From Pectobacterium sp. A5351 (GTDB lineage Bacteria; Pseudomonadota; Gammaproteobacteria; Enterobacterales; Enterobacteriaceae), in the NCBI RefSeq assembly GCF_028335745.1, contig NZ_CP116477.1:1612001-1676000 (forward strand): a DNA stretch of 64,000 bases. The letters are read 5' to 3'. Positions within the stretch are counted from its first letter, which is position 1. Each line of letters starts with the position of its first letter. Below the pieces are notes generated by a model, which was given only the letters and a program-made list of their open reading frames with translations, was not told where the DNA came from and did not search any database. Made by a program: the position numbers and the translations under genes. Shown here in pieces: positions 39,531-47,519 of this stretch.

Positions 39531-39547
39531 CTAGGAATAATTCCTAG
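39531..39547. promoter_or_regulatory. Perfect 17-bp palindrome upstream of uhpC, candidate UhpA site
   Basis: CTAGGAATAATTCCTAG lies right after the uhpB stop codon. The shape (7- to 8-bp arms around a single central base) fits operators of NarL/FixJ-type response regulators such as UhpA. A minus-strand -10 candidate (TTTAAT, about 39499-39505) lies some 35 bp nearer uhpC. I found no second copy upstream of afuA or uhpA. Confidence 0.6.
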
Positions 39548-41125
39548 CTAATCGTCTTTTTGTTTAAATTTTGTGGGCAGGTTAACAATTATGTGTGTGC
39601 CGTGCGGAATGGCGGATTCGCCGCTGGCTGCGGCCTTCACCAGCCAGTGGCCGCCCAGCGCCTGAACGCGTTCCTCGATGCCCCGCAGGCCGAAGCCGCT
39701 GCTTGTGGGGTTTGACCTGTCTTTTTGTGCAATGCCCACGCCATTATCAATGACGTCAAGTGTAATCAGATTATCCTGCTGAGAAAGCCGAACCGTAATC
39801 TGCGTGGCGCTGGCGTGTTTATTGATGTTATTCAGCAGTTCCTGCACCAGTCGGTAAAGGGTGAAAACCACTACGTCATCGTGCGGAGGAGTGGGAAGCT
39901 GATAATCCAGTTGAAACTGGATGCCGCGTGCCGCGAAGGCGAATTCATCCGCCAGATGATGCAGCGCTTTATCCAGCACCATCTCATCCAGCACTGGCGG
40001 GCGCAGTTGGCGCAAAAGCTGGCGCGTGGTGTGGTGGATGCGACGCGACAGCTCGCTGATTTGTGCGGCAGCATGCTGGGCTGCGTCGGCAGGCGCGCTG
40101 TGTTTTACCAGCATGGCCTGAATCTGGATGGCAGTGATGTTTTGGCCGATATCGTCGTGCAGTTCGCGTGCGATATCTTTGCGCACAGCCTCTTCGGTAT
40201 GGATGATACGCTCCATGAGTCGCCGCCGGGTTTTCAGCTCCTGTTCCAACTGCTGACGATAGCGTTGAAGCCGCTGTGCCAACTGTTGCTGGCGGCTGAT
40301 GGCGATCCCCAACCCAATGCCGATCAGCGCCTGCGTGGAGAGAAAAAGCTCCAACTCGCGCAGATCGTCGAAAGCGCCGCTCACCTGACGGGTGACGGCA
40401 ATCATCAGGCTGCCAAGTACGGCGGAGAGCACGCCGCCTTGCCAGCCGAATTTATATGCCATGACCACATTAGGCAGAAAAACGCAGATCAGCAGCAGGC
40501 GTTCCATCTCGGGTGTGAATGCCATTTGCAGGCAAACGCCGATAGAAAAAAACAGCGAGCACCAAATCAGCAGCGAGGTACGCAGCGGCGGATCGGGGAT
40601 CTCTTGTGCCAACAGCGTCTGCAAGTGCTGCTGCTTGATGTATTCGTACAGCAGGTAGATAAACGGGATCAGCAGGATGCCGCCAGTAAACGTGGCCAAC
40701 AGTGTCTGCGTCAGCGGCGAATGTAACCAGGGGCCAATGGCGATGCCGTGCAGAATGGTGTTGAGCGTCAGCGCTGCCAGTAACAGCAGGAGACGTTGCC
40801 AATAAAGCGTATAGCGATGCCAGATTTTATGCGTGACGATGGCTGGGACTAGGCTGAGGAAGGGAGAAAGCAGTAGCAGCGAACGCATCATAAGCTGTTC
40901 ACTGACCAGCCAGCTCTGAATGGCAATTTCCGAAAGTAGCAAGGTCGGCCAGTATTTGCGCGGCAGCAAAATCATCAGCGCCAGCCGTAACCCTTGTGGT
41001 AACAGCAGCAGTGCCTGTTGGCCGTTGTTGCTCAAATAGAAGCTGATAGTCCACAGCGCCAGCCAGGTCAGACTATAGAAAAAGGCCAGAAACAGCGTCA
41101 TACCGATGACGTGCAGGCGGCGCAT
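39548..41125 (-). CDS. uhpB: Sensor histidine kinase UhpB
   Basis: A 525-residue membrane kinase. Residues 1 to about 270 hold eight or so membrane segments of the MASE1 type. The HisKA_3 dimerisation helix carries the phospho-acceptor His323 in ARELHDDIGQNI. The ATPase domain has QELLNNINKHASA (N box), DVIDNGVGIAQ (G1) and GFGLRGIEERV (G2). Together with UhpC it should phosphorylate UhpA. The gene begins 3 bp after uhpA. The length compares with 500 in E. coli. Confidence 0.93.
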   Translation of the reverse strand: MRRLHVIGMTLFLAFFYSLTWLALWTISFYLSNNGQQALLLLPQGLRLALMILLPRKYWPTLLLSEIAIQSWLVSEQLMMRSLLLLSPFLSLVPAIVTHKIWHRYTLYWQRLLLLLAALTLNTILHGIAIGPWLHSPLTQTLLATFTGGILLIPFIYLLYEYIKQQHLQTLLAQEIPDPPLRTSLLIWCSLFFSIGVCLQMAFTPEMERLLLICVFLPNVVMAYKFGWQGGVLSAVLGSLMIAVTRQVSGAFDDLRELELFLSTQALIGIGLGIAISRQQQLAQRLQRYRQQLEQELKTRRRLMERIIHTEEAVRKDIARELHDDIGQNITAIQIQAMLVKHSAPADAAQHAAAQISELSRRIHHTTRQLLRQLRPPVLDEMVLDKALHHLADEFAFAARGIQFQLDYQLPTPPHDDVVVFTLYRLVQELLNNINKHASATQITVRLSQQDNLITLDVIDNGVGIAQKDRSNPTSSGFGLRGIEERVQALGGHWLVKAAASGESAIPHGTHIIVNLPTKFKQKDD

Positions 41126-41128
41126 AGT

Positions 41129-41758
41129 TTATTTCCCGGCCAGAAGTTGGTGCTGTAGTGCAAAGTGCACCAGTTCTACCGTGGATTCACACTGCAATTT
41201 GCTGAGAATGTTGGCGCGGTGCACGTGGACGGTTTTATGGCTGAGTTCGAGCTGTTCAGCGATGCTTTTCACACTAATCCCGTTGATCAGCAGGCTGAAT
41301 ATTTCCCGCTCGCGTGGGGTCAGTGCCAGCAGCTCCTTCGGTGGCTGCTGCTGGTGGCGGATGGCGTGCAAGGCATCAGCACACAGGTAAATGCCGCCGC
41401 TGCTGACCACGCGAACCGCCTGCACTAACTCTTCCGGGCCGCAGCGCTTTGTGAGATAGCCGCCCGCCCCTGCGTCCAGCGCGCTTTGTACAAATGCGGT
41501 GGTATCGTAAATGCTCAGAATAATGGCGCGAAACTGAGGGCGCTGCTGACGCAGGCGGGTTAATAACGACAGGCCGCTTTCATCCGGCATGGCGATATCA
41601 ATGACGGCGACGTCAATCGGCTGTTTGAGTAGATGCGGCCATGCCTGTGCCGCCGAGGCATATTGTCCAACGACCTCAATGTCAGTCTCTAATGCCAGAA
41701 GCTGTGCAAAGCCAGACCGTACAACGATGTGATCATCAACCAAAGCCACATTAATCAT
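41129..41758 (-). CDS. uhpA: Response regulator UhpA
   Basis: A 209-residue NarL/FixJ-type regulator. The receiver domain starts MINVALVDDHIVVRSGFAQL and has the phospho-acceptor Asp54 in VAVIDIAMPDE. The LuxR-type helix-turn-helix is ALTPREREIFSLL, then SVKSIAEQLELSHKTVHVHR. The ATG at 41756-41758 gives the same N-terminus as E. coli UhpA; a longer frame reaches 41812. It is the first gene of the uhpABC-afuABC block and probably activates the downstream promoter before uhpC. Confidence 0.93.
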   Translation of the reverse strand: MINVALVDDHIVVRSGFAQLLALETDIEVVGQYASAAQAWPHLLKQPIDVAVIDIAMPDESGLSLLTRLRQQRPQFRAIILSIYDTTAFVQSALDAGAGGYLTKRCGPEELVQAVRVVSSGGIYLCADALHAIRHQQQPPKELLALTPREREIFSLLINGISVKSIAEQLELSHKTVHVHRANILSKLQCESTVELVHFALQHQLLAGK

Positions 41759-42003
41759 GGTTTCGCCGTGTGAATTCAAAGTCATCAAAATGTCATAATG
41801 CGGGGGAATCAAGAGGTGAGCAATAGCAGATAATTAAAATGGAATCGGCTTAACACATTCACCACACTTATTGAAAGCATGGTGAAAAGCATATTGATAG
41901 AACGCGGAGTTATTTGACTCGCTTAATCGAGGGACATACTGTTTTTTCTTTAAATCAATATATTGAGAAATCAATGTATTTACGATATCAGGGAATCAGA
42001 GTG

Positions 42004-42816
42004 ATGAAGACATGGCGTGTAGCGTTGGTGGTGGGAATGGTCACGGCTGCGATGGCACTAACCGCATGCGATAACGCAAGTAATTCTGCCAACCACATTA
42101 AAGTCGGTGTGATTAATGGCGCAGAGCAGGATGTCGCGGACGTTGCGAAGAAAGTGGCCAAAGAAAAATATGGTCTGGATGTCGAGCTGGTTGGATTTAG
42201 CGGTTCGCTATTGCCGAACGAGGCGACGGATAAAAGCGATCTGGACGCGAACGTCTTTCAACACCGTCCTTTTCTGGAACAGCAAAATCGCGAACACGGC
42301 TATAAGCTGGTGGCAGTAGGAAATACCTTCGTTTTTCCGATGGCGGGCTATTCGAAAAAGATAAAAAATATCAATGATCTGAAAGATGGCGATACCATTG
42401 CGATTCCTTTCGATCCGACGAATCTGGGGCGAGCGCTGTTATTGCTGGAAAAAACCGGATTAATTACCCTGAAGCCTGACACGGGGTTATTGCCGACGGT
42501 GCTGGATATCACCACTAACCCGCACAACCTGCGTATTATGGAAGTAGAAGGTGCACAACTGCCACGTTTATTAGATGACCCGAAAGTGGCGGTGGCGATC
42601 ATTAGCACAACCTATATTCAACAAACGGGATTAATGCCGACGAAAGACGGTATTTTTATTGAGGATAAAGAATCGCCATATGTGAATATCATTGTCACTC
42701 GTAAAAATAATAAAGAGGCGGAAAACGTCAAAAAATTTATTCAAGCCTATCAATCTGATGAGGTCGAACAGGCGGCTAACCGTATTTTTAACGGTGGCGC
42801 AGTGAAGGGATGGTAA
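42004..42816 (+). CDS. nlpA: NlpA/MetQ-family lipoprotein
   Basis: A 270-residue substrate-binding lipoprotein. The signal peptide MKTWRVALVVGMVTAAMALT is followed by lipobox ALTAC, with Cys22 the lipidated residue. The core (HIKVGVINGAEQDVADVAKK, then LDANVFQHRPFLEQQNREHG) is the NlpA/MetQ fold that binds methionine in MetQ. No ABC permease or ATPase is adjacent, as for E. coli NlpA (lipoprotein-28). The ATG at 42004 fits the signal peptide; an upstream in-frame extension to 41914 does not. Confidence 0.87.
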   Translation: MKTWRVALVVGMVTAAMALTACDNASNSANHIKVGVINGAEQDVADVAKKVAKEKYGLDVELVGFSGSLLPNEATDKSDLDANVFQHRPFLEQQNREHGYKLVAVGNTFVFPMAGYSKKIKNINDLKDGDTIAIPFDPTNLGRALLLLEKTGLITLKPDTGLLPTVLDITTNPHNLRIMEVEGAQLPRLLDDPKVAVAIISTTYIQQTGLMPTKDGIFIEDKESPYVNIIVTRKNNKEAENVKKFIQAYQSDEVEQAANRIFNGGAVKGW

Positions 42817-42829
42817 TAATAGTTGTAGT

Positions 42830-42858
42830 ACTGCCATCTTGACTACAAAGATGGCAGT
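42830..42858 (+). terminator. Hairpin after the nlpA-like gene
   Basis: ACTGCCATCTT-GACTACA-AAGATGGCAGT, 14 bp past the stop codon. The T-run is weak (GTATTAATT). Confidence 0.65.
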
Positions 42859-43028
42859 GTATTAATTGGTTATTAAATTATTCGCAAGGTTATTTTTTTA
42901 TTAAACTCAATTAATAAGCTTAACGAAATCCCGTCTATACAATTTTAATTGTCGAATGCGTGTTGTTTTTTTCAATTAATTCATACGCGGAAGACATGAC
43001 TATTCACTAATTGTAAAGAGGGAAATTT

Positions 43029-43973
43029 ATGGCTTATCCAACAACAAATCTTACTGGGATTATTGGTTTTGCAAAAGCAGCGAATGTTACCGGAGGCACA
43101 GATGGTAAAGTTGTCACGGTAAATTCTCTGGCCGATTTTAAATCCGCAGTAAGCGGTTCTGCAAAAACAATCGTAGTACTGGGGGCATCTTTAAAAACAT
43201 CCGCGCTGACCAAAGTGGTATTTGGCAGCAATAAAACCATCGTCGGTTCTTTTGGTGGAGCGAATGTATTGACCAATATTCACCTACGTGCTGATGCCAA
43301 CTCTGCCAATGTCATTTTCCAGAATCTGGTTTTTAAACATGATGTTTCCATCAAGGATAATGACGATATCCAACTGTATTTAAACTATGGTAAGGGGTAT
43401 TGGGTCGATCACTGCTCATGGCCTGGACATACGTGGAGCGAGAACGACGGTAGCCTCGATAAACTGATTTATGTCGGTGAAAAAGCGGATTACGTTACGA
43501 TCAGTAACTGCTTATTCTCGAATCATAAATATGGCTGCATTTTCGGTCACCCGGCGGATGACAATAATAGTGCTTACAATGGCTATCCGCGTTTGACTAT
43601 CTGCCATAACTATTACGAAAATATTCAGGTTCGTGCACCTGGCCTGATGCGTTACGGTTATTTCCACGTATTCAATAATTACGTCAATAAATTCCAGTTG
43701 GCTTTTACGGTCGCGCAAAATGCCAATGTTATTTCTGAACGCAACGTATTTGGTAGCGGTGCGGAGAAGAAAGGGATGGTTGATGATAAAGGCAATGGTT
43801 CAACCTTTACCGATAATGGCAGCTCACCGGCTGCGGTGGCAACTAAATCACCTGCGGCTAAATGGACGGCGTCATCTAACTATTCATACAGCTTGATGAC
43901 AACGTCGGCAGCTCAATCCTGGGTGGTTTCGAATGCAGGGGCACAGAATAGTGCGCTGAAATTCCCGTTATAA
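43029..43973 (+). CDS. pnlA: Pectin lyase (Pnl type), without signal peptide
   Basis: A 314-residue parallel beta-helix polysaccharide lyase of family 1. It starts MAYPTTNLTGIIGFAKAANV directly with the mature fold and has no signal peptide. Family motifs include NKTIVGSFGGANVLTNI, DDIQLYLNYGKGYWVDHC, DGSLDKLIYVGEKADYVTIS and NYYENIQVRAPGLMRYG. The sequence and length match my recollection of the DNA-damage-inducible pectin lyase of Pectobacterium carotovorum. It cleaves methyl-esterified pectin of plant cell walls. AGAGGG precedes the ATG. It is flanked by its own terminator, so it is monocistronic. Confidence 0.88.
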   Translation: MAYPTTNLTGIIGFAKAANVTGGTDGKVVTVNSLADFKSAVSGSAKTIVVLGASLKTSALTKVVFGSNKTIVGSFGGANVLTNIHLRADANSANVIFQNLVFKHDVSIKDNDDIQLYLNYGKGYWVDHCSWPGHTWSENDGSLDKLIYVGEKADYVTISNCLFSNHKYGCIFGHPADDNNSAYNGYPRLTICHNYYENIQVRAPGLMRYGYFHVFNNYVNKFQLAFTVAQNANVISERNVFGSGAEKKGMVDDKGNGSTFTDNGSSPAAVATKSPAAKWTASSNYSYSLMTTSAAQSWVVSNAGAQNSALKFPL

Positions 43974-44069
43974 TTGTTATTTTGAGGTCATTTTTCTATA
44001 TTTGTGTGTCATGCGTATATTTTTCTGAGATTAAACACTACGCATTTTGAAACACTGCATATTAAAACT

Positions 44070-44105
44070 ATACCACCCAACATAAAATTTTATGTTGGGT
44101 GGTAT
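44070..44105. terminator. Perfect 36-bp palindromic terminator of pnlA
   Basis: ATACCACCCAACATAAAA is followed by its exact complement and TTTTTATTT. It lies 97 bp after the pnlA stop and can act in both directions. The rest of the 43974-44339 gap holds no gene. Confidence 0.82.
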
Positions 44106-44339
44106 TTTTATTTGCAATTTTCAGAACGATTCTTACACTAAAGAATAAATTTACGGAGATTGGGCAGACGAATTCCTGTCATCAATAGCTAAAATTGTAA
44201 GAAATCTATTCCGCACCATCAACATTGCATGAATTTGTCCGATAATAGGTGCGTTGATAACACCGTTTGTGGTGGTTATCAGGGAAAGACGCTGGATTTT
44301 GTGGGGATGTTTTCTTTTTTCAGAAGTCATGGAGGAGTG

Positions 44340-45365
44340 ATGAAAAGCAAAGAATTTCTCTATTCAACCATGCCTACGTTTTTACTGCGTAGCATTAGCG
44401 ATGAACTTTTTAATCAAGGTATTGATCCTGGAAGAGCTTTTGTAGGACTGCCTATCACACAGCAAGATGTCAATGATCCTTATGTCCGGATTCCAGTACT
44501 TCATGGACAAAAAATTATCCAGAGAGCCTTACAGCTTTGCCAGTCTGATGGGTTTGGATTACGGATTGGAGCCAGTCATACTATCTCTACAATGGGGCCA
44601 CTCTATTTTGCTTTTATTACTAGCCCAACGCTCCATCATGTATTGGATACTGGATTAAAATACCAAGGCCTTATCCATGGATTACTGAATTTCTCATATA
44701 AGAAAGAAGAATCGAGAAATTTTGCATTATTTGCGTACAGTACATTTCATCAGGTCGATATTCTGACCTTTCTCATTGAGGAGGCCTTTTCATTCTTACT
44801 CAGAATGGTTCAAGAGATATCTGCGAAAAATATGCGCTTGATAAGGGTTGATTTTAGTTTTCCTCCTCCTTCTTATGTAAATAAATACCGAAAACAATTC
44901 AACTGCGATTTGAATTTCAACCAGTCACATAATGCATTATATTTTCAAGAATCCATTCTACATTTACCGATTCCTACTCATGATCGTGTCAATCATAAGT
45001 TGATGTTGACGTTTCTTGATCAACAGCTTGAACGCTATTCTGTTCAGAAAGATATTATTAATGATGTATCCCTTATCCTATATCAAACGCTGGAAAAACC
45101 ACCAATGTTTGATGCAATAGCTAGGCAACTTGCATTGAGTGAACGCACTTTACGGCGTCGACTCGCGGATTGCGGCAAGACGTATCTCACGCTATTGGAC
45201 GATATACGTAAAGAACGTGCCTTAGCATTGCTGTATACGTCCCAATTATCAATAGAAAAGATTGGTCTTGCGGTGGGCTTTGATGACATCCGTAGTTTTA
45301 GGCGGGCGTTTACTCGCTGGACTGGCAAGACACCTCGTCGACTTCGGGCAGAACGTCATACCTAA
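44340..45365 (+). CDS. AraC-family transcription regulator
   Basis: A 341-residue regulator. Residues about 10-195 form the arabinose-binding-like (PF12625-type) N-terminal domain (LLRSISDELFNQGIDPGRAF). The C-terminal AraC DNA-binding domain has FDAIARQLALSERTLRRRLA and the second unit SIEKIGLAVGFDDIRSFRRA, then FTRWTGKTPRRLR. The ATG at 44340 has a strong GGAGG; a longer frame begins at 44229. It lies upstream of, and in the same direction as, the two secreted-protein genes and the MacAB-type operon, so it may control them; this is inference. Confidence 0.85.
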   Translation: MKSKEFLYSTMPTFLLRSISDELFNQGIDPGRAFVGLPITQQDVNDPYVRIPVLHGQKIIQRALQLCQSDGFGLRIGASHTISTMGPLYFAFITSPTLHHVLDTGLKYQGLIHGLLNFSYKKEESRNFALFAYSTFHQVDILTFLIEEAFSFLLRMVQEISAKNMRLIRVDFSFPPPSYVNKYRKQFNCDLNFNQSHNALYFQESILHLPIPTHDRVNHKLMLTFLDQQLERYSVQKDIINDVSLILYQTLEKPPMFDAIARQLALSERTLRRRLADCGKTYLTLLDDIRKERALALLYTSQLSIEKIGLAVGFDDIRSFRRAFTRWTGKTPRRLRAERHT

Positions 45366-45436
45366 AAATGGCCGGATTTGTCCTCAATTGACCGACTTAC
45401 GTCCTTTTTTATTGTAATGACTATTGTAACCTCATT

Positions 45437-45450
45437 ATGGCATATGCCAT
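45437..45450. promoter_or_regulatory. 14-bp palindrome upstream of the secreted-protein genes
   Basis: ATGGCATATGCCAT lies 35 bp before the first secreted-protein start codon and is a perfect dyad. It could be a regulator site; no binding protein is assigned. Confidence 0.35.
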
Positions 45451-45484
45451 TCGTAGTAAAAAATATTAAGATGAGGTATAACAC

Positions 45485-45781
45485 ATGGATGTTATTATTC
45501 GTAAAAGATTATTAATTGCTCGCTTCCTGAATGCCATTTTTCTATTTATCCCTGTTTTATTTTCACCTGTAACGTCGGCAGAAACATTAGGTACTGTGAC
45601 GGTAACACCGAAAGTCATGTCTCATTCTCCCTGGCAGGATAGCTGGGGGACCGCATGGGATGAGTGCCGCTCCAGGCACCCAGGAACTAAAAGCATTGAA
45701 TTTAAAGGAGCAATTCAAGGCGTCGCTCAAAGAACAGGTGGAGTATACTGGATGGCTACATGGGATTGCCGCGATAAATAA
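45485..45781 (+). CDS. Small secreted protein, paralogue 1
   Basis: A 98-residue preprotein. A signal peptide with a hydrophobic core (FLNAIFLFIPVLFSPVTSA) is cleaved at about SA-ETLG. The mature part of about 66 residues contains DSWGTAWDECRSRHPGTKSI and ends MATWDCRDK, so it has exactly two cysteines, likely one disulfide. The next gene encodes a related protein with the same SWG-x-AWD-x-CR-x(3)-P-x-TKS motif. The family was not recognised. It lies just upstream of a MacAB-type exporter operon. Confidence 0.75.
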   Translation: MDVIIRKRLLIARFLNAIFLFIPVLFSPVTSAETLGTVTVTPKVMSHSPWQDSWGTAWDECRSRHPGTKSIEFKGAIQGVAQRTGGVYWMATWDCRDK

Positions 45782-45852
45782 TTAATCGATGTACAATCAT
45801 AAACGTCAGTATTTTCTATTTAACTTTATGCAGCATGAAAAGGATATACGAT

Positions 45853-46167
45853 ATGAAATTAGGAAGATTTCGTACTCTCGCTTTTTTTCTCTTTGGTGCC
45901 ACATTGACGGCAAGCTATATTCCCCAAGCTAGTGCTGTAATATTTGGCATCGTTAATGTTTCCGATCAGGCTAAAATAGTCTTTGATCGCTCAACCGGGC
46001 AAGCAAGTTATACCTACACATTACCCCCAACCGAGAGTTGGGGGAGGGCGTGGGATGCTTGTCGGAAAGCCTATCCTCAAACCAAGAGCGTTCATTATAT
46101 AAAGGATACAGCAAAAATTAATGGAGACAAAGTGTCATCTAGTTGGGTTTGTGATAGTAATCCATAA
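45853..46167 (+). CDS. Small secreted protein, paralogue 2
   Basis: A 104-residue preprotein. The signal peptide MKLGRFRTLAFFLFGATLTA ends at about QASA-VIFG. The mature part contains TESWGRAWDACRKAYPQTKS and ends SSSWVCDSNP, again with two cysteines, and aligns with the preceding protein. The ATG at 45853 has AAAAGGA 9 bp upstream; an in-frame ATG at 45835 would overlap that ribosome site. The two genes are 71 bp apart and are followed 146 bp later by the exporter genes. Confidence 0.75.
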   Translation: MKLGRFRTLAFFLFGATLTASYIPQASAVIFGIVNVSDQAKIVFDRSTGQASYTYTLPPTESWGRAWDACRKAYPQTKSVHYIKDTAKINGDKVSSSWVCDSNP

Positions 46168-46313
46168 TAGCACCTGCTAGATATATCAACCCTATTTAAA
46201 TGACATATCATTTGGCCAGTTCTTTTTGACTATCATAAGGCTGGTCAAATATTTCTGTGAATTTTATTTTCATAAGCCAACGCCAGGTATTTTCTGAGTA
46301 TTGAGTGTTAAAT

Positions 46314-47519
46314 ATGGGATCAGGAATAGATAGACGACAGAAAAAGCGATTGATCGGCCTGTTGTTGGTGTTGGGGGGACTCGGAATTGTTATTGCTTTT
46401 TTCGGGGGGGGTACCTTGTTCCGCCAGACTGAGTTTGCGAACCGCCACAGCGTTGAGGTTGCCTACGCCGATATTGAGGATGTTGTGACCGCAGCAGGGC
46501 AGGTAAACCCGATGCAATATGTCGATGTCGGTGTTCAGGTTTCTGGACAAATTCAGAATATTGCTGTGGCAGTGGGATCGAACGTCAAAAAAGGGCAGAT
46601 CGTCGCGCAGATTGATCCGGCATTACAAATCGCGACGGTTGAGGCGAATCGTGCATTACTTGATAGCCAGAGAGCCGCTATTCGCCAGCAGATGGCGCAA
46701 TTGACATTGGCTAAGCACCAGAATACACGACAAAGAAAAATGTGGGCGGAAGGTGCTGCCAGCGAACAGGAAGTGCAGATTAGTGAAGCCAATTTACGGG
46801 TTGCACAAGCGCAGTTGGAAAGTCTTCAGGCGCAGATACGCCAAACGGAATCAACGTTAAAAGGGGACGAAGTCAAACTGGGGTATACCCAGATTTATGC
46901 GCCAATTGCAGGTACTGTTGTGTCATTACAGGCCAGGCCTGGTCAAACGCTCAATGCAGTACAACAAACCCCTGTCATTATGAGAATTGCCGATCTGACA
47001 AAGATGACAGTATCCATTCGTGTTTCTGAAGCGGATATTCCCCGGCTCCGTATCGGAATGCCCGTCTATTTTAGTGTTCTCGGTTATCCGAAAGCGCGCT
47101 GGACGGCCAAGTTACAGCAGATCATGCCTGCACCTCAAGGGAGTCAGGACAGCACGATGAACGGCGGAAGCATGGGGGGAAACCCCATGATGGAAACGGT
47201 GTTTTACATCGCTCTTTTTGATGTTGATAACGCAGATGGTCGTTTAATGTCACACATGAGTGCTCAGGTTTACCTCGTTGTGAACGCGGTGAAGCAGGCG
47301 ATTAGCGTTCCAATTTCTGCATTGACGCTACGTCCTGATGGTCATTTTCAGGTTGAGGTTCTTCCCTCTGGAGGCAGCAGTGCCAAGGCAATTCCTCGTT
47401 TGGTGCAGGTGGGTATAAAAGGCCCTGTGCTGGCTCAAATTACTTCTGGGCTGAGTATTGGTGAACATGTTTTGTTGCCAGCGCTACCGCCAATTGTGGA
47501 AAGTCATCCCCTATGGTAA
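46314..47519 (+). CDS. MacA-like periplasmic adaptor protein
   Basis: A roughly 401-residue membrane-fusion protein. It has one N-terminal membrane anchor (LIGLLLVLGGLGIVIAFFGG), a lipoyl domain (QYVDVGVQVSGQIQNIAVAV and GYTQIYAPIAGTVVSLQ), a long coiled-coil hairpin (about 110-190) and a beta-barrel. It should bridge the MacB-like pump and the outer-membrane factor. An upstream GTG at 46305 is an alternative start. It overlaps the MacB-like gene by 7 bp. Confidence 0.9.
   Translation: MGSGIDRRQKKRLIGLLLVLGGLGIVIAFFGGGTLFRQTEFANRHSVEVAYADIEDVVTAAGQVNPMQYVDVGVQVSGQIQNIAVAVGSNVKKGQIVAQIDPALQIATVEANRALLDSQRAAIRQQMAQLTLAKHQNTRQRKMWAEGAASEQEVQISEANLRVAQAQLESLQAQIRQTESTLKGDEVKLGYTQIYAPIAGTVVSLQARPGQTLNAVQQTPVIMRIADLTKMTVSIRVSEADIPRLRIGMPVYFSVLGYPKARWTAKLQQIMPAPQGSQDSTMNGGSMGGNPMMETVFYIALFDVDNADGRLMSHMSAQVYLVVNAVKQAISVPISALTLRPDGHFQVEVLPSGGSSAKAIPRLVQVGIKGPVLAQITSGLSIGEHVLLPALPPIVESHPLW

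Noticed and set aside
39725..40726. 333-codon open frame on the plus strand
   Set aside because: It is exactly antisense to uhpB, has no recognisable domain and is explained by the codon bias of the real kinase gene.
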